A DNA stretch of 64,000 nt from Zhongshania aquatica (GTDB lineage Bacteria; Pseudomonadota; Gammaproteobacteria; Pseudomonadales; Spongiibacteraceae). The position numbers and the translations under genes were made by a program. Positions 46,558-55,727 of the stretch are shown one piece after another. The stretch is taken from contig NZ_JANZNQ010000019.1 in assembly GCF_027257955.1 (NCBI RefSeq), forward strand, positions 1 through 64,000. Reading direction: 5' to 3'. Numbering within the stretch: the first letter of the stretch is position 1; the number at the start of each line of letters is the position of its first letter. The notes under the pieces are model-generated. The model was not told where the DNA came from. It saw only the letters and a list, made by a program, of their open reading frames with translations, and ran no database searches.

Positions 46558-47379
46558 ATGAAAGATGAACTTAGCGTTTTTGGTTTGGAAGGCAAGGTTG
46601 CGGTAGTGACTGGCGCGGGTGCGGGTATTGGAGAAGCCTGCGCCCGTATTTTTGCGCAAGCCGGCGCGGCAGTCATGGTCAGTGATATTAATCTTGAGGC
46701 CTGTGAGCGTATTGCTGCGGATCTAAACGAGCAGGGTTTTCAGGCAAGGGCAATGCGCCTAGATGTCACTAGCGAGGCGGATTGGGCTGAGCTTAAAACA
46801 GTGCTGCAGGCTTGGAAAAATCGCTGGGATGTTTTGCTCAACAATGCCGGTATTTATATTGGTGGCATGCTTGAGAACAACACTAGTGCGCAGGTAAGTA
46901 AAATTAATCAGATCAATATTGAATCAGTATTTCTTGGTACCCGTGCGGCGGCGGAAAGCATGAAGCTTGGATCAACCTTTGGGCACGGTGGTTCAATTAT
47001 TAACCTGTCGTCAATTGCCGGTTTGATCGGTGTGCCCGGACATAGTATTTACGGTGCAACTAAGGGCGCAGTGCGCTCTTTAACTAAACACAGTGCTGTT
47101 GAGTTTGCTAAGTTTGGTTACGGTGTTCGTGTTAACTCTCTGCACCCAGGTTTAATCGAAACCGCAATGGGAGATCAGGCCCTGCAAGACTTTGTTGATA
47201 TTGGCGTTGTTGCCAATGTTGATGAGGCCGCTGCTTTGCTGAAGTCGGCGATGATACCCATGGGGCGGCTCGGTAACGTAAAAGACATTGCGAATGCAGC
47301 CTTGTACTTAGCATCTGATGCCAGCTCCTATGTAACAGGCATTGAGTTAACCGTTGATGGCGGTTTTTGCGCGGCGTAA
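46558..47379 (+). CDS. Short-chain dehydrogenase/reductase (classical SDR)
   Basis: 273 aa. NAD(P) motif VVTGAGAGIGEACAR, the structural NNAG (LLNNAGIYIGG), catalytic Ser in INLSSIAGL, and YGATKGAVRSL with Tyr and Lys. The Asp at the end of the second strand (VSDIN) favours NAD. Length and sequence fit 3-/7-hydroxysteroid dehydrogenase-like SDRs oxidising ring alcohols. A ~10-residue insertion lies before the active site (MKLGSTFGHGGS). The start has AGGGAAG. Part of a run of three redox genes. Confidence 0.88.
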   Translation: MKDELSVFGLEGKVAVVTGAGAGIGEACARIFAQAGAAVMVSDINLEACERIAADLNEQGFQARAMRLDVTSEADWAELKTVLQAWKNRWDVLLNNAGIYIGGMLENNTSAQVSKINQINIESVFLGTRAAAESMKLGSTFGHGGSIINLSSIAGLIGVPGHSIYGATKGAVRSLTKHSAVEFAKFGYGVRVNSLHPGLIETAMGDQALQDFVDIGVVANVDEAAALLKSAMIPMGRLGNVKDIANAALYLASDASSYVTGIELTVDGGFCAA

Positions 47380-47397
47380 TAGTAGGGAGTAGTTTGT

Positions 47398-48168
47398 ATG
47401 TCTCTTGAAACTAAGGTGGCATTGGTAACCGGGGCCGGTGTTGGTATAGGTGAGGCGACGTGCAGAGGTTTAGCTGCCGCTGGTGCGCTTGTTGTGGTTA
47501 GTGATATTGATCAGGTCGCTGGAAATCGAGTTGCTGATGACTTGAATAAAGGTGGGTATCAAGCGGTATTTATGCGTCTCGATGTTTGCGATGAAGCCCA
47601 GTGGCGTGAGGTTGTCGCTGATATTGTCGCGCGCTTTGGTAGCTTGCATATACTGATCAATAACGCTGGTATCGCCAATATCTGCGGGGTTGAAGATGAG
47701 ACCTTAGCAGGCTGGCGTAAAACTAACACCATTAATAGTGACGCGGTCTTTCTCGGTACGCGGGAAGCGATTCGAGTGATGAAGGAGTCTGGCGGCAGTA
47801 TTGTCAATGTTTCTTCGATAGAAGGTATTGTCGGTGACCCAATGTTGCCTGCCTATAATGCGAGTAAAGGAGCCGTGCGAGCCTTTACAAAATCTGTCGC
47901 GCTTTACTGCGCTGACAAGGGCTATCCCATCAGAGTGAATTCTATGCATCCGGGCTATGTGGCCACGCCATTAGTGAGCGGTGCCTTGTCACGTTTAAGT
48001 GATAGCGATGCTGAGGCCTTTACCCAGCGCGTGTTGGCGAGTATTCCAATGGGGCGTATGGCTGAGGCGACTGAAATCGCGAAGGGCATCGTATTTCTGG
48101 CGTCCGATGACGCGAGTTATATGACGGGCTCTGAATTGATTATGGATGGCGGTTACACCGCGCGTTAG
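47398..48168 (+). CDS. Short-chain dehydrogenase/reductase (classical SDR)
   Basis: 256 aa. Motifs ALVTGAGVGIGEATCR, LINNAGIANICGV, catalytic Ser in VNVSSIEGIVG and YNASKGAVRAF. Asp in VSDID suggests NAD. Close in build to the SDR just upstream (18-bp gap), a probable duplicate with a different substrate or stereochemistry. Similar pairs occur with alicyclic and steroid alcohol catabolism. Strong GGGAG before the ATG. Last gene of the co-directional catabolic run. Confidence 0.88.
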   Translation: MSLETKVALVTGAGVGIGEATCRGLAAAGALVVVSDIDQVAGNRVADDLNKGGYQAVFMRLDVCDEAQWREVVADIVARFGSLHILINNAGIANICGVEDETLAGWRKTNTINSDAVFLGTREAIRVMKESGGSIVNVSSIEGIVGDPMLPAYNASKGAVRAFTKSVALYCADKGYPIRVNSMHPGYVATPLVSGALSRLSDSDAEAFTQRVLASIPMGRMAEATEIAKGIVFLASDDASYMTGSELIMDGGYTAR

Positions 48169-48227
48169 CGGCGCTTGCCGATATTGATTCGAACATTTAA
48201 TTAACTACGACATGATAAAGGCAGCTT

Positions 48228-48674
48228 ATGCGCGAGCTATTAATTTTTCCGATGATAGCTTTGCTCATTGGGGCTTTTATTCCTGTGCAGGCGTCGATGA
48301 ACGCGGTTCTAAGTAAGTCCTGGGGTAATGTGTATTATCCAACGCTGTTTCTTTTTTCCGTGGCGCTGCTGTGTATAGGCATCCTAGTGGTGGCAAAAGG
48401 GATTAAGCCACCTGAATTATCGGTGGCGATTAGCGCACCTCCTTACGGGTATTTTGCTGGTCTTATTCTTGGAAGTAATATTTTACTGATTACCTATTTA
48501 GCTCCTCGAATGGGTATGGGCAACGCAATTTTCTTTGTTGTAACAGGACAAATTGTTGCCGCGGTGCTCATTGATCATTTTGCCCTGCTTGGTGCGATCA
48601 AGACGCCACTATCGTGGCAGCGTATTTGCGGTATTGTGTTAATGGTGTTCGGCTTAGGTTTGGCGCGGTCTTAG
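48228..48674 (+). CDS. DMT-superfamily transporter, DUF606/YdcZ type
   Basis: 148 aa, five membrane helices with PVQASMNAVLSK-like opening (FIPVQASMNAVLSKSWG), GNAIFFVVTGQIVAAVLID in the third quarter, and a final SWQRICGIVLMVFGLGLA. The YdcZ family is half-sized compared with other DMT transporters and acts as a dimer; substrates are mostly unknown. AAAGGCAG before the ATG. A weak relative of the AraC operator (TACGACA, minus strand, ~48206-48212) lies upstream. Confidence 0.85.
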   Translation: MRELLIFPMIALLIGAFIPVQASMNAVLSKSWGNVYYPTLFLFSVALLCIGILVVAKGIKPPELSVAISAPPYGYFAGLILGSNILLITYLAPRMGMGNAIFFVVTGQIVAAVLIDHFALLGAIKTPLSWQRICGIVLMVFGLGLARS

Positions 48675-48731
48675 ACTGAGATACCTACCTTTAACTTCTT
48701 GGCAGAGTGTCGCTTGAGTTCCTAGCTTGCG

Positions 48732-48737
48732 TATAAT
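48732..48737 (+). promoter_or_regulatory. Candidate -10 box for the small gene at 48777
   Basis: A consensus TATAAT sits 40 bp before the ATG, within GCGTATAATAGCG. No good -35 box is at the right distance, so this is weak. Confidence 0.35.
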
Positions 48738-48776
48738 AGCGAGATTATCTTTCGCCATTACGATGAGCCCTTCCTC

Positions 48777-49031
48777 ATGCCTGAAAATATCGAACTTAAA
48801 TTATCCCCTCTTAGCCGGACTATTGAACAGGACGGTAAAAAGCTTCGTGTCGAAATTTATGAAGATGGAGATGGTGGCTGGCTGCTTGAGGTCTTTGATG
48901 AATTTAATAACTCCACCGCGTGGGAAGATGCTTTTGAGTCTGACCAAGATGCCTTATTTGAGATAGAGGCGACGATCAGGGAAGAGGGTATAGATTGTTT
49001 GATTGGCCCAGTTGATGGTGGTTTTGCTTAA
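48777..49031 (+). CDS. Small conserved acidic protein of unknown function
   Basis: 84 aa, acidic, soluble, one domain: LRVEIYEDGDGGWLLEVFDEFNNSTAWED followed by a helix (about residues 50-70) and a short end. It resembles conserved gammaproteobacterial small proteins of this length, but I cannot name a family. It ends 7-18 bp before the pteridine-reductase gene, so the two may be co-transcribed. Confidence 0.72.
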   Translation: MPENIELKLSPLSRTIEQDGKKLRVEIYEDGDGGWLLEVFDEFNNSTAWEDAFESDQDALFEIEATIREEGIDCLIGPVDGGFA

Positions 49032-49049
49032 TTCAAAGTGGATAGTGAT

Positions 49050-49802
49050 ATGGTTAACAGTACTAATCCCCCCGTTGCTTTGGTTCCTGGCGCGGCCCAA
49101 CGTTTGGGGGCGGAAATATGCCGGAGTCTTCATGGACGGGGTTACCGCATCGTTATCCATTATCGACATTCCCATACTGCCGCCAAAGATTTGCGGGATG
49201 AGTTAAATTCTCTGCGTGAAGATTCTGCCGTGATACTTGCCGGCGATATGAATTCTTTGACCGATGTTAAAGACGTGGCGACCAAAGCCATATCTCAGTG
49301 GCAGCGCTTGGACGTGTTAATTAATAATGCGTCGGGATTTTACCCAACGCCAATAGCGACCGCGGATGATCGCGATTGGGATGCGCTGTTCAATAGTAAT
49401 TTAAAGGGCCCATTTTTTCTCTCGCAGACGGTGGCGCCAGCCTTGAAAGCAAGTGCAGGTTGTATCGTCAATCTCGTTGATATTTATGCACAGAAACCCT
49501 TGAGTGGCTTCCCTATTTACTCCATGGCTAAAGCCGGAGTGGCGATGATGACGCAATCCTTGGCCCTGGAGCTTGCCCCGGATGTTCGTGTGAATGGCGT
49601 TTCTCCAGGCGCTATTTTATGGCCGGAACAAGAGACCGATTACAGTATTAAAGAAAAGCAGGATCTCAAGCAGCGGGTGCCACTGCAGCGCCAAGGTGAG
49701 GCTAGGGATATCGCTCAGACGGTCACTTTTTTAGTTGCAGATGCCCCCTATATTACAGGGCAGATCATCGCCGTTGATGGTGGGCGTTCAGTCTGTCTCT
49801 AA
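49050..49802 (+). CDS. Pteridine reductase / FolM-like SDR
   Basis: 250 aa from the ATG at 49050 (GTGGATAG just before; a GTG at 49038 is in frame). An SDR with the opening VALVPGAAQRLGAEI, LINNASGFYPTP, and YSMAKAGVAMM with Tyr and Lys. The usual catalytic Ser is replaced by Asp in VNLVDIYAQ, which marks the pteridine reductases (PTR1, FolM). It would reduce dihydro-pterins or folates with NADPH. Pro in place of Thr in the first Rossmann motif is unusual. The symbol folM is plausible but not certain. Confidence 0.85.
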   Translation: MVNSTNPPVALVPGAAQRLGAEICRSLHGRGYRIVIHYRHSHTAAKDLRDELNSLREDSAVILAGDMNSLTDVKDVATKAISQWQRLDVLINNASGFYPTPIATADDRDWDALFNSNLKGPFFLSQTVAPALKASAGCIVNLVDIYAQKPLSGFPIYSMAKAGVAMMTQSLALELAPDVRVNGVSPGAILWPEQETDYSIKEKQDLKQRVPLQRQGEARDIAQTVTFLVADAPYITGQIIAVDGGRSVCL

Positions 49803-49938
49803 TGTTTTTGTAGGTTTGCCACGTATCTACTCCCAAGTCCGGGGGCGGATGGTTTAGCGTAAAAAAGAATCGTGCTGAGGGGCCGTTTGAGGTCTATCGC
49901 AAAGCGTGTGTCGATTTGTTAATTTGCTTGCAGATCTT

Positions 49939-49977
49939 GATCACCGCTACACATTGAAATTACGTGTAGCGGTGATC
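49939..49977. terminator. Bidirectional terminator between folM-like gene and acs
   Basis: Perfect 14-bp inverted repeat GATCACCGCTACAC/GTGTAGCGGTGATC around an 11-nt loop, 137 bp after the upstream stop and 18 bp from the acs stop, between convergent genes. Confidence 0.75.
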
Positions 49978-49995
49978 TGATCGGCTACCTAAGAG

Positions 49996-51933
49996 TTAGC
50001 AATTCATGCGATGGTCGATGAGTTCGTCAACCACGGCGGGGTCTGCCAAGGTTGAAGTGTCTCCTAAAGTGTCTAATTCATTCGCGGAAATCTTTCGTAA
50101 AATACGACGCATTATTTTACCTGAGCGGGTTTTTGGAAGACCTGGTGCCCATTGAATTAAGTCTGGTTTAGCAATGGGGCCGATTTCCTGAACGCAAAGG
50201 GCGATAAGCTCTTTCTTGAGTTCGTCGCTGCCCTTTATGTCGTGCATCAGAGTGACGTAGGCGTAAATTCCTTGGCCCTTTATGTCGTGCGGGTAGCCCA
50301 CAACGGCAGCCTCGGCGACGTCTTCATGCAGTACTAATGCGCTCTCGACCTCGGCCGTGCCCATGCGATGACCTGATATATTAAGTACATCATCTACCCT
50401 ACCGGTAATCCAGTAGTCGCCATCCGCATCGCGGCGGGCACCATCGCCGGTGAAATAATAGCCTGGATGGGTACTAAAATAGGTTTCTATAAGACGCTGA
50501 TGATCGCCGTATATACTGCGAATTTGGCCTGGCCATGAGCGTTTAATGACTAGTAAGCCCTCACCTGGGCCTTCTATTTCTTTGTCGTCATTGTCGAGTA
50601 AAGCCGGCTCGACACCAAAGAAGGGGCGGGTCGCAGAGCCGGGTTTCATGTCGATGGCGCCTGGTAGCGGTGTCAGCATATGCGCGCCAGTTTCTGTCTG
50701 CCACCACGTGTCGACTATGGGGCAGCGGCTGTCGCCTATCACGCGGTGGTACCACTCCCATGCCTCTGGGTTGATGGGTTCGCCAACCGTGCCGAGCAGG
50801 CGCAAGCTGCTGCGATCTGTTTTCTCAACGAACTCGTCGCCAGCCCCCATAAGCGACCGCAATGCAGTCGGTGCAGTGTAAAAGATGTTGACCTTGTGTT
50901 TGTCGACTACTTGCCAGAAACGGGATGCGTCTGGATAGCTTGGCACGCCTTCAAATAGCAGTGTGGTTGCGCCGTTGGCTAGCGGGCCGTACACAATGTA
51001 GCTATGGCCGGTGATCCAGCCGACGTCTGCGGTACACCAGAATACTTCACCGTCTTTGTAATCAAAAACGTATTTATGGCTCATGGCAGATTGCAGTAGG
51101 TAGCCTGCGGTGGTGTGCATGACCCCCTTTGGTTTACCGGTCGAACCTGATGTATACAAGATAAATAGCGGTGCTTCACTTTCTACTGCCACGGCGGGGC
51201 ATTCTGCTGATGCCTTTGCTACTTCTTCGTGGTACCAAATGTCACGGCCTTCTTGCCATTTAACCGCGCCGCCGGTACGTTTTACTACTAAGCAAGATTC
51301 AATGCTGGGACAGCCGGGTAGGGCGATATCGGCATTTGCCTTTAGTGGGATTTTTTTACCGCTGCGCAGACCTTCATCAGCAGTAATTAACATTTTGCAC
51401 TCTGCATTTTGAATGCGGTCTTTAAGTGCTTCTGGCGAGAAACCGCCGAACACGACGGAATGGATGGCGCCAATGCGAGCGCAAGCTAGCATTGCATATG
51501 CAGCTTCTGGAATCATCGGCATGTAGATACAGACGCGGTCGCCCTTGGTGACACCTTGGGCGAGTAAGACATTCGCCAATTTAGATACCGCGGTGTGGAG
51601 TTCGCGATAACTGATGTGGCGAGATTCGGCGGGATTGTCGCCCTCCCAGATAATGGCGGTTTGCTCGCCGCGGGTTTCAAGATGACGATCTATGCAGTTG
51701 TACGCAACATTTAACTTCCCACCGTCAAACCAACTGGCTTCTCCTTTTTCAAAGTTGTATTGGTTGATGGTGTGCCAGCGCTTGTCCCAGCTTAAAAATG
51801 TGTCAGCTTGGTCGGCCCAGAAATTATCGGGATCGTTAAGCGATTGTTGATACATCTCTTCATATTGCGCTTTATTGATATGGGCGTCGGCTGCAAACGC
51901 CGCTGGAACGGGATGGACGTGTACTTTGCTCAT
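49996..51933 (-). CDS. acs: Acetyl-CoA synthetase
   Basis: 645 aa (E. coli 652). Converts acetate, ATP and CoA to acetyl-CoA. Motifs: [18 protein letters not shown] (P-loop, bases ~51110-51160), [33 protein letters not shown], and [12 protein letters not shown] with the Lys regulated by acetylation. Found after panD in the same orientation, as in pseudomonads, with a 256-bp gap that must hold its promoter. In relatives acs and the CbrAB system respond to carbon supply. Confidence 0.97.
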   Translation of the reverse strand: MSKVHVHPVPAAFAADAHINKAQYEEMYQQSLNDPDNFWADQADTFLSWDKRWHTINQYNFEKGEASWFDGGKLNVAYNCIDRHLETRGEQTAIIWEGDNPAESRHISYRELHTAVSKLANVLLAQGVTKGDRVCIYMPMIPEAAYAMLACARIGAIHSVVFGGFSPEALKDRIQNAECKMLITADEGLRSGKKIPLKANADIALPGCPSIESCLVVKRTGGAVKWQEGRDIWYHEEVAKASAECPAVAVESEAPLFILYTSGSTGKPKGVMHTTAGYLLQSAMSHKYVFDYKDGEVFWCTADVGWITGHSYIVYGPLANGATTLLFEGVPSYPDASRFWQVVDKHKVNIFYTAPTALRSLMGAGDEFVEKTDRSSLRLLGTVGEPINPEAWEWYHRVIGDSRCPIVDTWWQTETGAHMLTPLPGAIDMKPGSATRPFFGVEPALLDNDDKEIEGPGEGLLVIKRSWPGQIRSIYGDHQRLIETYFSTHPGYYFTGDGARRDADGDYWITGRVDDVLNISGHRMGTAEVESALVLHEDVAEAAVVGYPHDIKGQGIYAYVTLMHDIKGSDELKKELIALCVQEIGPIAKPDLIQWAPGLPKTRSGKIMRRILRKISANELDTLGDTSTLADPAVVDELIDHRMNC

Positions 51934-52154
51934 GACCTTGCTCTCTTTACGCGGTTGTTATGGTTGTTGGTCTGCGGTTAAAAATAAGGTGACTAGAATA
52001 TAGTGATAATCACGATATTGTCTTTTGTCAGGATAACGGCTTGATCGCTTAGATTGAACCCTTAAGGGGGTAAGTTTTGTCTTAAGAATGAGAATATGTC
52101 AGGCGCGAAAAAGTCGCCAGCCAGTGGCAGCTTAACATAAGTTTGGGGTAGGTG

Positions 52155-52181
52155 ACGGAGGTGCAGGCAGTGCGCCTCCGT
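52155..52181 (-). terminator. Hairpin after panD
   Basis: ACGGAGG and CCTCCGT, with a GC/GC inner extension, 9 bp after the panD stop. Not followed by a T run on the minus strand, so of uncertain strength. Confidence 0.45.
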
Positions 52182-52189
52182 TGCACAAA

Positions 52190-52570
52190 TTAGGCGACTT
52201 GAACGGGGATGGCGTTGCTTGCGTGGCTGACGGTATTGTCAGCGTTCATATAAATAAGGCGCGGCTTGAAGTTGATAAGCTCCGCCTCAGAATACGTTGC
52301 GTAGGCGCAAATAATAATCACGTCGTCAACGTTAGCTTTGTGGGCCGCGGCACCGTTGATTGAAATAATGCCACTGTTGTCTTCGCCACGGATAGCGTAG
52401 GTGGTGAAGCGCTCGCCATTGGTGACGTTGTAAATTTGAATTTGCTCAAATTCACGGATGCTCGACATATCGAGCAATTTACCGTCGATGGCGCATGAGC
52501 CTTCATAGTCAAGCACCGCATGGGTAACACGCGCTTTGTGAAGCTTAGCTTTCAGCATAACGGACTGCAT
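52190..52570 (-). CDS. panD: Aspartate 1-decarboxylase
   Basis: 126 aa, normal length (E. coli 126). Makes beta-alanine for pantothenate. Self-cleavage site Gly-Ser in [10 protein letters not shown], giving the pyruvoyl cofactor. KARVTHA near the start, and GERFTTYAI and [20 protein letters not shown] with the active-site residues. 35 bp after panC in the same orientation, so co-transcribed. Confidence 0.97.
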   Translation of the reverse strand: MQSVMLKAKLHKARVTHAVLDYEGSCAIDGKLLDMSSIREFEQIQIYNVTNGERFTTYAIRGEDNSGIISINGAAAHKANVDDVIIICAYATYSEAELINFKPRLIYMNADNTVSHASNAIPVQVA

Positions 52571-52605
52571 AACGCTATTCCTTTCTCTATCGGTCTTTGC
52601 CGGCT

Positions 52606-53490
52606 TTAATTAGCTGCCAACATTCCCCAGTCGGCGCTGGGGTTAACATTCAGGGTGACATTGTCAATTAAACGCGTGCTGCCAAGTTTGGCGGCGGCGA
52701 GTATGACCACTTCTTCAGTGTCTGCGTCTACTGGACGCAGGGTACGCGCATCGCAAATAGTAAAGTAATCAGACTCAAGACCGGCTTGGTTAAGGCTGAT
52801 TTTGGCATGCTGTTCTAGTTTGCTATAGCTATCGTAACCGCAGGCTATAGCCTCGCGACATTCCTGTAAAACTTGGTGCAAAACTGGCGCAATTCTACGT
52901 TGTTCTGCATTTAAGTATCCATTGCGAGAACTTAGCGCTAAGCCATCATCAGCACGAGCCGTTGCGACACCAATAATATTGATTGGCATGCACAAGTCAC
53001 GCACCATCTTACGAATGATGCTAAGTTGCTGAAAATCTTTTTCGCCAAATACCGCGGTGTCTGGTTGCACAATATTAAACAGTTTCGCAACTACTGTTGC
53101 GACGCCGGTAAAGTGCCCCGGACGGCTCGCACCACAATGGTCGTCTGATAACTCTGGCACAGAAACTTTACTGTGACTGTCCATTCCTTCCGGGTAAATT
53201 TCGCTTACCTGGGGAAGAAACAAACACTGCGCGCCAGCGGCAAACAACTTTTCTTTGTCTGCGGCTAAGGTGCGTGGATAACTGCTCAGGTCTTCGTTGG
53301 CACCGAATTGCAGCGGATTCACGAATATACTCACAACGACAATGTCAGCGTGCTGGCTAGCGCGCTGAACAAGGCGTAGGTGCCCTTCATGCAGATTACC
53401 CATAGTCGGAACAAAGGCGACGGTCTTGCCGGCGCGTCTTCCCGAGTTTAGGGCGGCCCTTAATGATGCGGCTGTGCTATAAGTTTTCAT
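52606..53490 (-). CDS. panC: Pantothenate synthetase
   Basis: 294 aa from the ATG at 53490 (AGGTGG just upstream; longer in-frame starts lack support). Joins pantoate and beta-alanine using ATP. Nucleotidyl-transfer motifs: [17 protein letters not shown] (HxGH), FGEKDFQQL, and [10 protein letters not shown] (the KMSKS-like loop). panB lies 265 bp upstream with an unusual intergenic region, so panC may have its own promoter. Confidence 0.97.
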   Translation of the reverse strand: MKTYSTAASLRAALNSGRRAGKTVAFVPTMGNLHEGHLRLVQRASQHADIVVVSIFVNPLQFGANEDLSSYPRTLAADKEKLFAAGAQCLFLPQVSEIYPEGMDSHSKVSVPELSDDHCGASRPGHFTGVATVVAKLFNIVQPDTAVFGEKDFQQLSIIRKMVRDLCMPINIIGVATARADDGLALSSRNGYLNAEQRRIAPVLHQVLQECREAIACGYDSYSKLEQHAKISLNQAGLESDYFTICDARTLRPVDADTEEVVILAAAKLGSTRLIDNVTLNVNPSADWGMLAAN

Positions 53491-53683
53491 ACCACCTAAC
53501 TTCCCAATCTCATACTTCGCAGGGCGAAGGTAGTTTGCTGTGAAGTCAGTCCGCGCACACCGCGGGCTGGCGACCAATGCACTGGCTTAATGGCATCAAT
53601 GTCTGAAAAGACTGTTCATAATCTGATCAGTTTGGCCAGTGGCGGGCAAGTATGCCCCAATCGGAATAGCCGTTCAATGCTTT

Positions 53684-53737
53684 GGTAACAAAAAATTCAC
53701 GACTTTGTTACCTTTAAAAATGTTCCCCGAGGTAACA
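53684..53737. promoter_or_regulatory. GTAACA/TGTTAC inverted repeats in the panB-panC gap
   Basis: GGTAACAAA (53684-53692) and TTTGTTACC (53704-53712) are perfect complements, and a third GTAACA is at 53732-53737. TGTTAC/GTAACA are the half-sites seen ahead of the CrcZ-like RNA here and known for CbrB. No correctly spaced sigma54 promoter was found next to them, so CbrB control of panC is only a possibility. Confidence 0.35.
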
Positions 53738-53755
53738 GTTTAGGATTGTAAACCC

Positions 53756-54547
53756 TTAGTCAAAACTATGCTCGTCTGCGGGGAAGCTACCGTCTGCAAC
53801 CGCGTCATTGTAGCGTTTCAGCGCATTTTCGATACTGCTGCTGCCGTCGGCGAAGTTGCGCACAAAGCGCGCGGTCTTCTCGGTAATACCGAGTAGGTCG
53901 TGGAGTACCAGCACTTGGGCGTCGGTGCCATTGCCTGCACCTATCCCTATAACGGGGATTTTCAGTGTATTGCTTATTTCGGTAGCGAGTTTGCGGGGTA
54001 CGCATTCGAGGACCAGCATAGACGCGCCTGCAGCCTCTAAGGCTATCGCGTCAGCCAGAATGGCTTTTGCTTGGCTGTCGTTGCGGCCCTGTACGCGATA
54101 GCCGCCTAATACATTGACAGATTGGGGCGTTAAGCCGAGGTGGCCGCAGACTGGGATGCCAGCTTGGTTTAGCAGAGTCACGCTTTCTGCCAGCCAACTA
54201 CCACCCTCGATTTTTACCATGTGAGCGCCTGCGCGCATCAGGGTGGCGGCATTGTCTGCGCATTGTTGGGTGCTGTTATAGCTGCCAAAGGGCATGTCGC
54301 TAATAATGAGTGGGAGGTCGCAACCGCGGGCAACACAGGCGGTGTGATATGCCATGTCGTCAATGGTAACGGGTAGGGTCGAGTCGCGACCCTGCAGAAC
54401 CATACCAAGTGAATCGCCGACGAGGATAGCCTCTATGCCTGCTTTTTCAACAAGTTTGGCAAAGCTGGCATCGTAGCAAGTGACGACAGCAAATTTTTCT
54501 TGCTGTTGTTTCTTTGTCAGCAGTTTGAGTATGTTGACCTTGCTCAT
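53756..54547 (-). CDS. panB: 3-methyl-2-oxobutanoate hydroxymethyltransferase
   Basis: 263 aa (E. coli 264). First step of pantothenate synthesis, adding a hydroxymethyl group from methylene-tetrahydrofolate. Motifs: CYDASFAKLVEKAG, ILVGDSLGMVLQG (metal site), SDMPFGSY, AHMVKIEGG, and IGIGAGNGTDAQVLVLHDLLG at the end. Starts 18 bp after the deoxynucleoside kinase stop; in pseudomonads it directly follows folK, so the kinase is an insertion in that order. Confidence 0.97.
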   Translation of the reverse strand: MSKVNILKLLTKKQQQEKFAVVTCYDASFAKLVEKAGIEAILVGDSLGMVLQGRDSTLPVTIDDMAYHTACVARGCDLPLIISDMPFGSYNSTQQCADNAATLMRAGAHMVKIEGGSWLAESVTLLNQAGIPVCGHLGLTPQSVNVLGGYRVQGRNDSQAKAILADAIALEAAGASMLVLECVPRKLATEISNTLKIPVIGIGAGNGTDAQVLVLHDLLGITEKTARFVRNFADGSSSIENALKRYNDAVADGSFPADEHSFD

Positions 54548-54565
54548 AGGGTGCCTCTGCAGTGC

Positions 54566-55246
54566 TTAAAAAAATGTGGGGTTAAAGTAATGGCGGCCGC
54601 CACGTATTTCCAGCAGATATTGCAATAATTGCTCATATTGACGGTCATTGTTGGCAAAATCGATGTCACTGGCGTTAATAATCATAAGTGGCGAATCATT
54701 GTAGGATAGAAAAAATTCGCTGTAGGCATTATTTACCTGCTCTAAATAATCGCCGCTTATGCTTTGCTCGAATCTTACCCCACGATGCTGTATGCGTTCT
54801 TTCAGTATTTTCACTGGTGCTTGCAGGTAAATCACGAGATCTGGGGTTGGTATATCGACCTGCACTTGCTCGTAAACTTTTTTGTACAGAGTCAGTTCAT
54901 TGGCATCGAGTGTGATTTGGGCAAATAGCGGATCTTTTTGAAACAGGAAATCGGCGATATGTGTTTGATTAAACATATCGCTTTGGCGTAAGTCGCTAAG
55001 TTGTTGCGCGCGCTGGAATAAGAAAAATAGCTGGGCTGAAAGGGCCGCGTGGCGCTGGTTTGCGTAAAAGCGTTCAAGAAAGGGATTGTCTTCCGCCTGC
55101 TCTAGCAGCGTATGGTAGCCAAGCGATTCAGCTAGGCGTCGAGTAAGCGTACTTTTGCCAACACCGATAGGTCCCTCAACGGCGATAAAGCACGGTGGGT
55201 TTTGGCTATTGATAATGGGTTCGTTAGTAAGTGATCGCTTCATCAT
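54566..55246 (-). CDS. Deoxynucleoside kinase (deoxyadenosine/deoxycytidine kinase type)
   Basis: 226 aa. P-loop VEGPIGVGKSTLTRRLAE, the ERH-like QRAQQLSD with Arg, the DRS/DxF-type site (FLFQKDPLFA), and RIQHRGVRFEQ lid. Phosphorylates a deoxynucleoside with ATP to salvage DNA precursors. It overlaps folK by 23 nt and sits inside the folK-panB interval. Which base it prefers cannot be told. Confidence 0.87.
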   Translation of the reverse strand: MMKRSLTNEPIINSQNPPCFIAVEGPIGVGKSTLTRRLAESLGYHTLLEQAEDNPFLERFYANQRHAALSAQLFFLFQRAQQLSDLRQSDMFNQTHIADFLFQKDPLFAQITLDANELTLYKKVYEQVQVDIPTPDLVIYLQAPVKILKERIQHRGVRFEQSISGDYLEQVNNAYSEFFLSYNDSPLMIINASDIDFANNDRQYEQLLQYLLEIRGGRHYFNPTFF

Positions 55247-55727
55247 GTGACTCTAAAACCCATAAGTTGTCGTTGTCTGCATAGCTTAGCGTGTTCTCGT
55301 TACTTAAATAACTACGAAGCAAGGTCTTTGGTGCAATATCCGCCAGTGGGCGAAGTACAAAATCTCTCTCAAACATACGGGGGTGGGGTACGCTGAGTTC
55401 AGGTGTTTCGATGTGGTGGTCGCTGTACAGCAGTAAATCTAGGTCTAGCGTTCGAGCTGCCCAGCGAACCGAGCGCTGACGCTGGTGTTGTACTTCAATG
55501 CTTTGCAGTGTGATTAGCAGGTCATGCGCGCTCAGTGCGGTATCAACGGCGATAACGGCATTGACGTAATTGTCTTGTAAGCCGGGGCCGATAGCGATGG
55601 AGCCGTAAAGTCTCGATCGGGCAATGAGTTGGCAGCGTGGGATGGTTGCAATGGTCTCTATTGCCGTTAAAACTTGCTGTTTGGGCTGGTTTAAGTTGCT
55701 GCCCAAGGCAATGTAGCTGCGGATCAT
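55224..55727 (-). CDS. folK: 2-amino-4-hydroxy-6-hydroxymethyldihydropteridine pyrophosphokinase
   Basis: 167 aa. Transfers pyrophosphate from ATP to the folate precursor pterin. Motifs: YIALGSNLNQPKQQV, RWAARTLDLDLLLYSD (metal ligands DLDLL), and VPHPRMFERDFVLRPLADIAP. Starts within ATGA of pcnB stop (4-nt overlap), so translation is coupled. Normal length for the family. Confidence 0.95.
   Translation of the reverse strand: MIRSYIALGSNLNQPKQQVLTAIETIATIPRCQLIARSRLYGSIAIGPGLQDNYVNAVIAVDTALSAHDLLITLQSIEVQHQRQRSVRWAARTLDLDLLLYSDHHIETPELSVPHPRMFERDFVLRPLADIAPKTLLRSYLSNENTLSYADNDNLWVLESHDEAITY

Noticed and set aside
48199-48212. Fourth TGTCGTA operator copy before the DMT transporter
   Set aside because: Only the first seven bases match well; the rest is a generic TTAATTAA run.
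53646-53660. Sigma54-like promoter before panC (minus strand TTGGGGCATACTTGC)
   Set aside because: The GG-to-GC spacing is one base short, and sigma54 promoters tolerate almost no spacing change.
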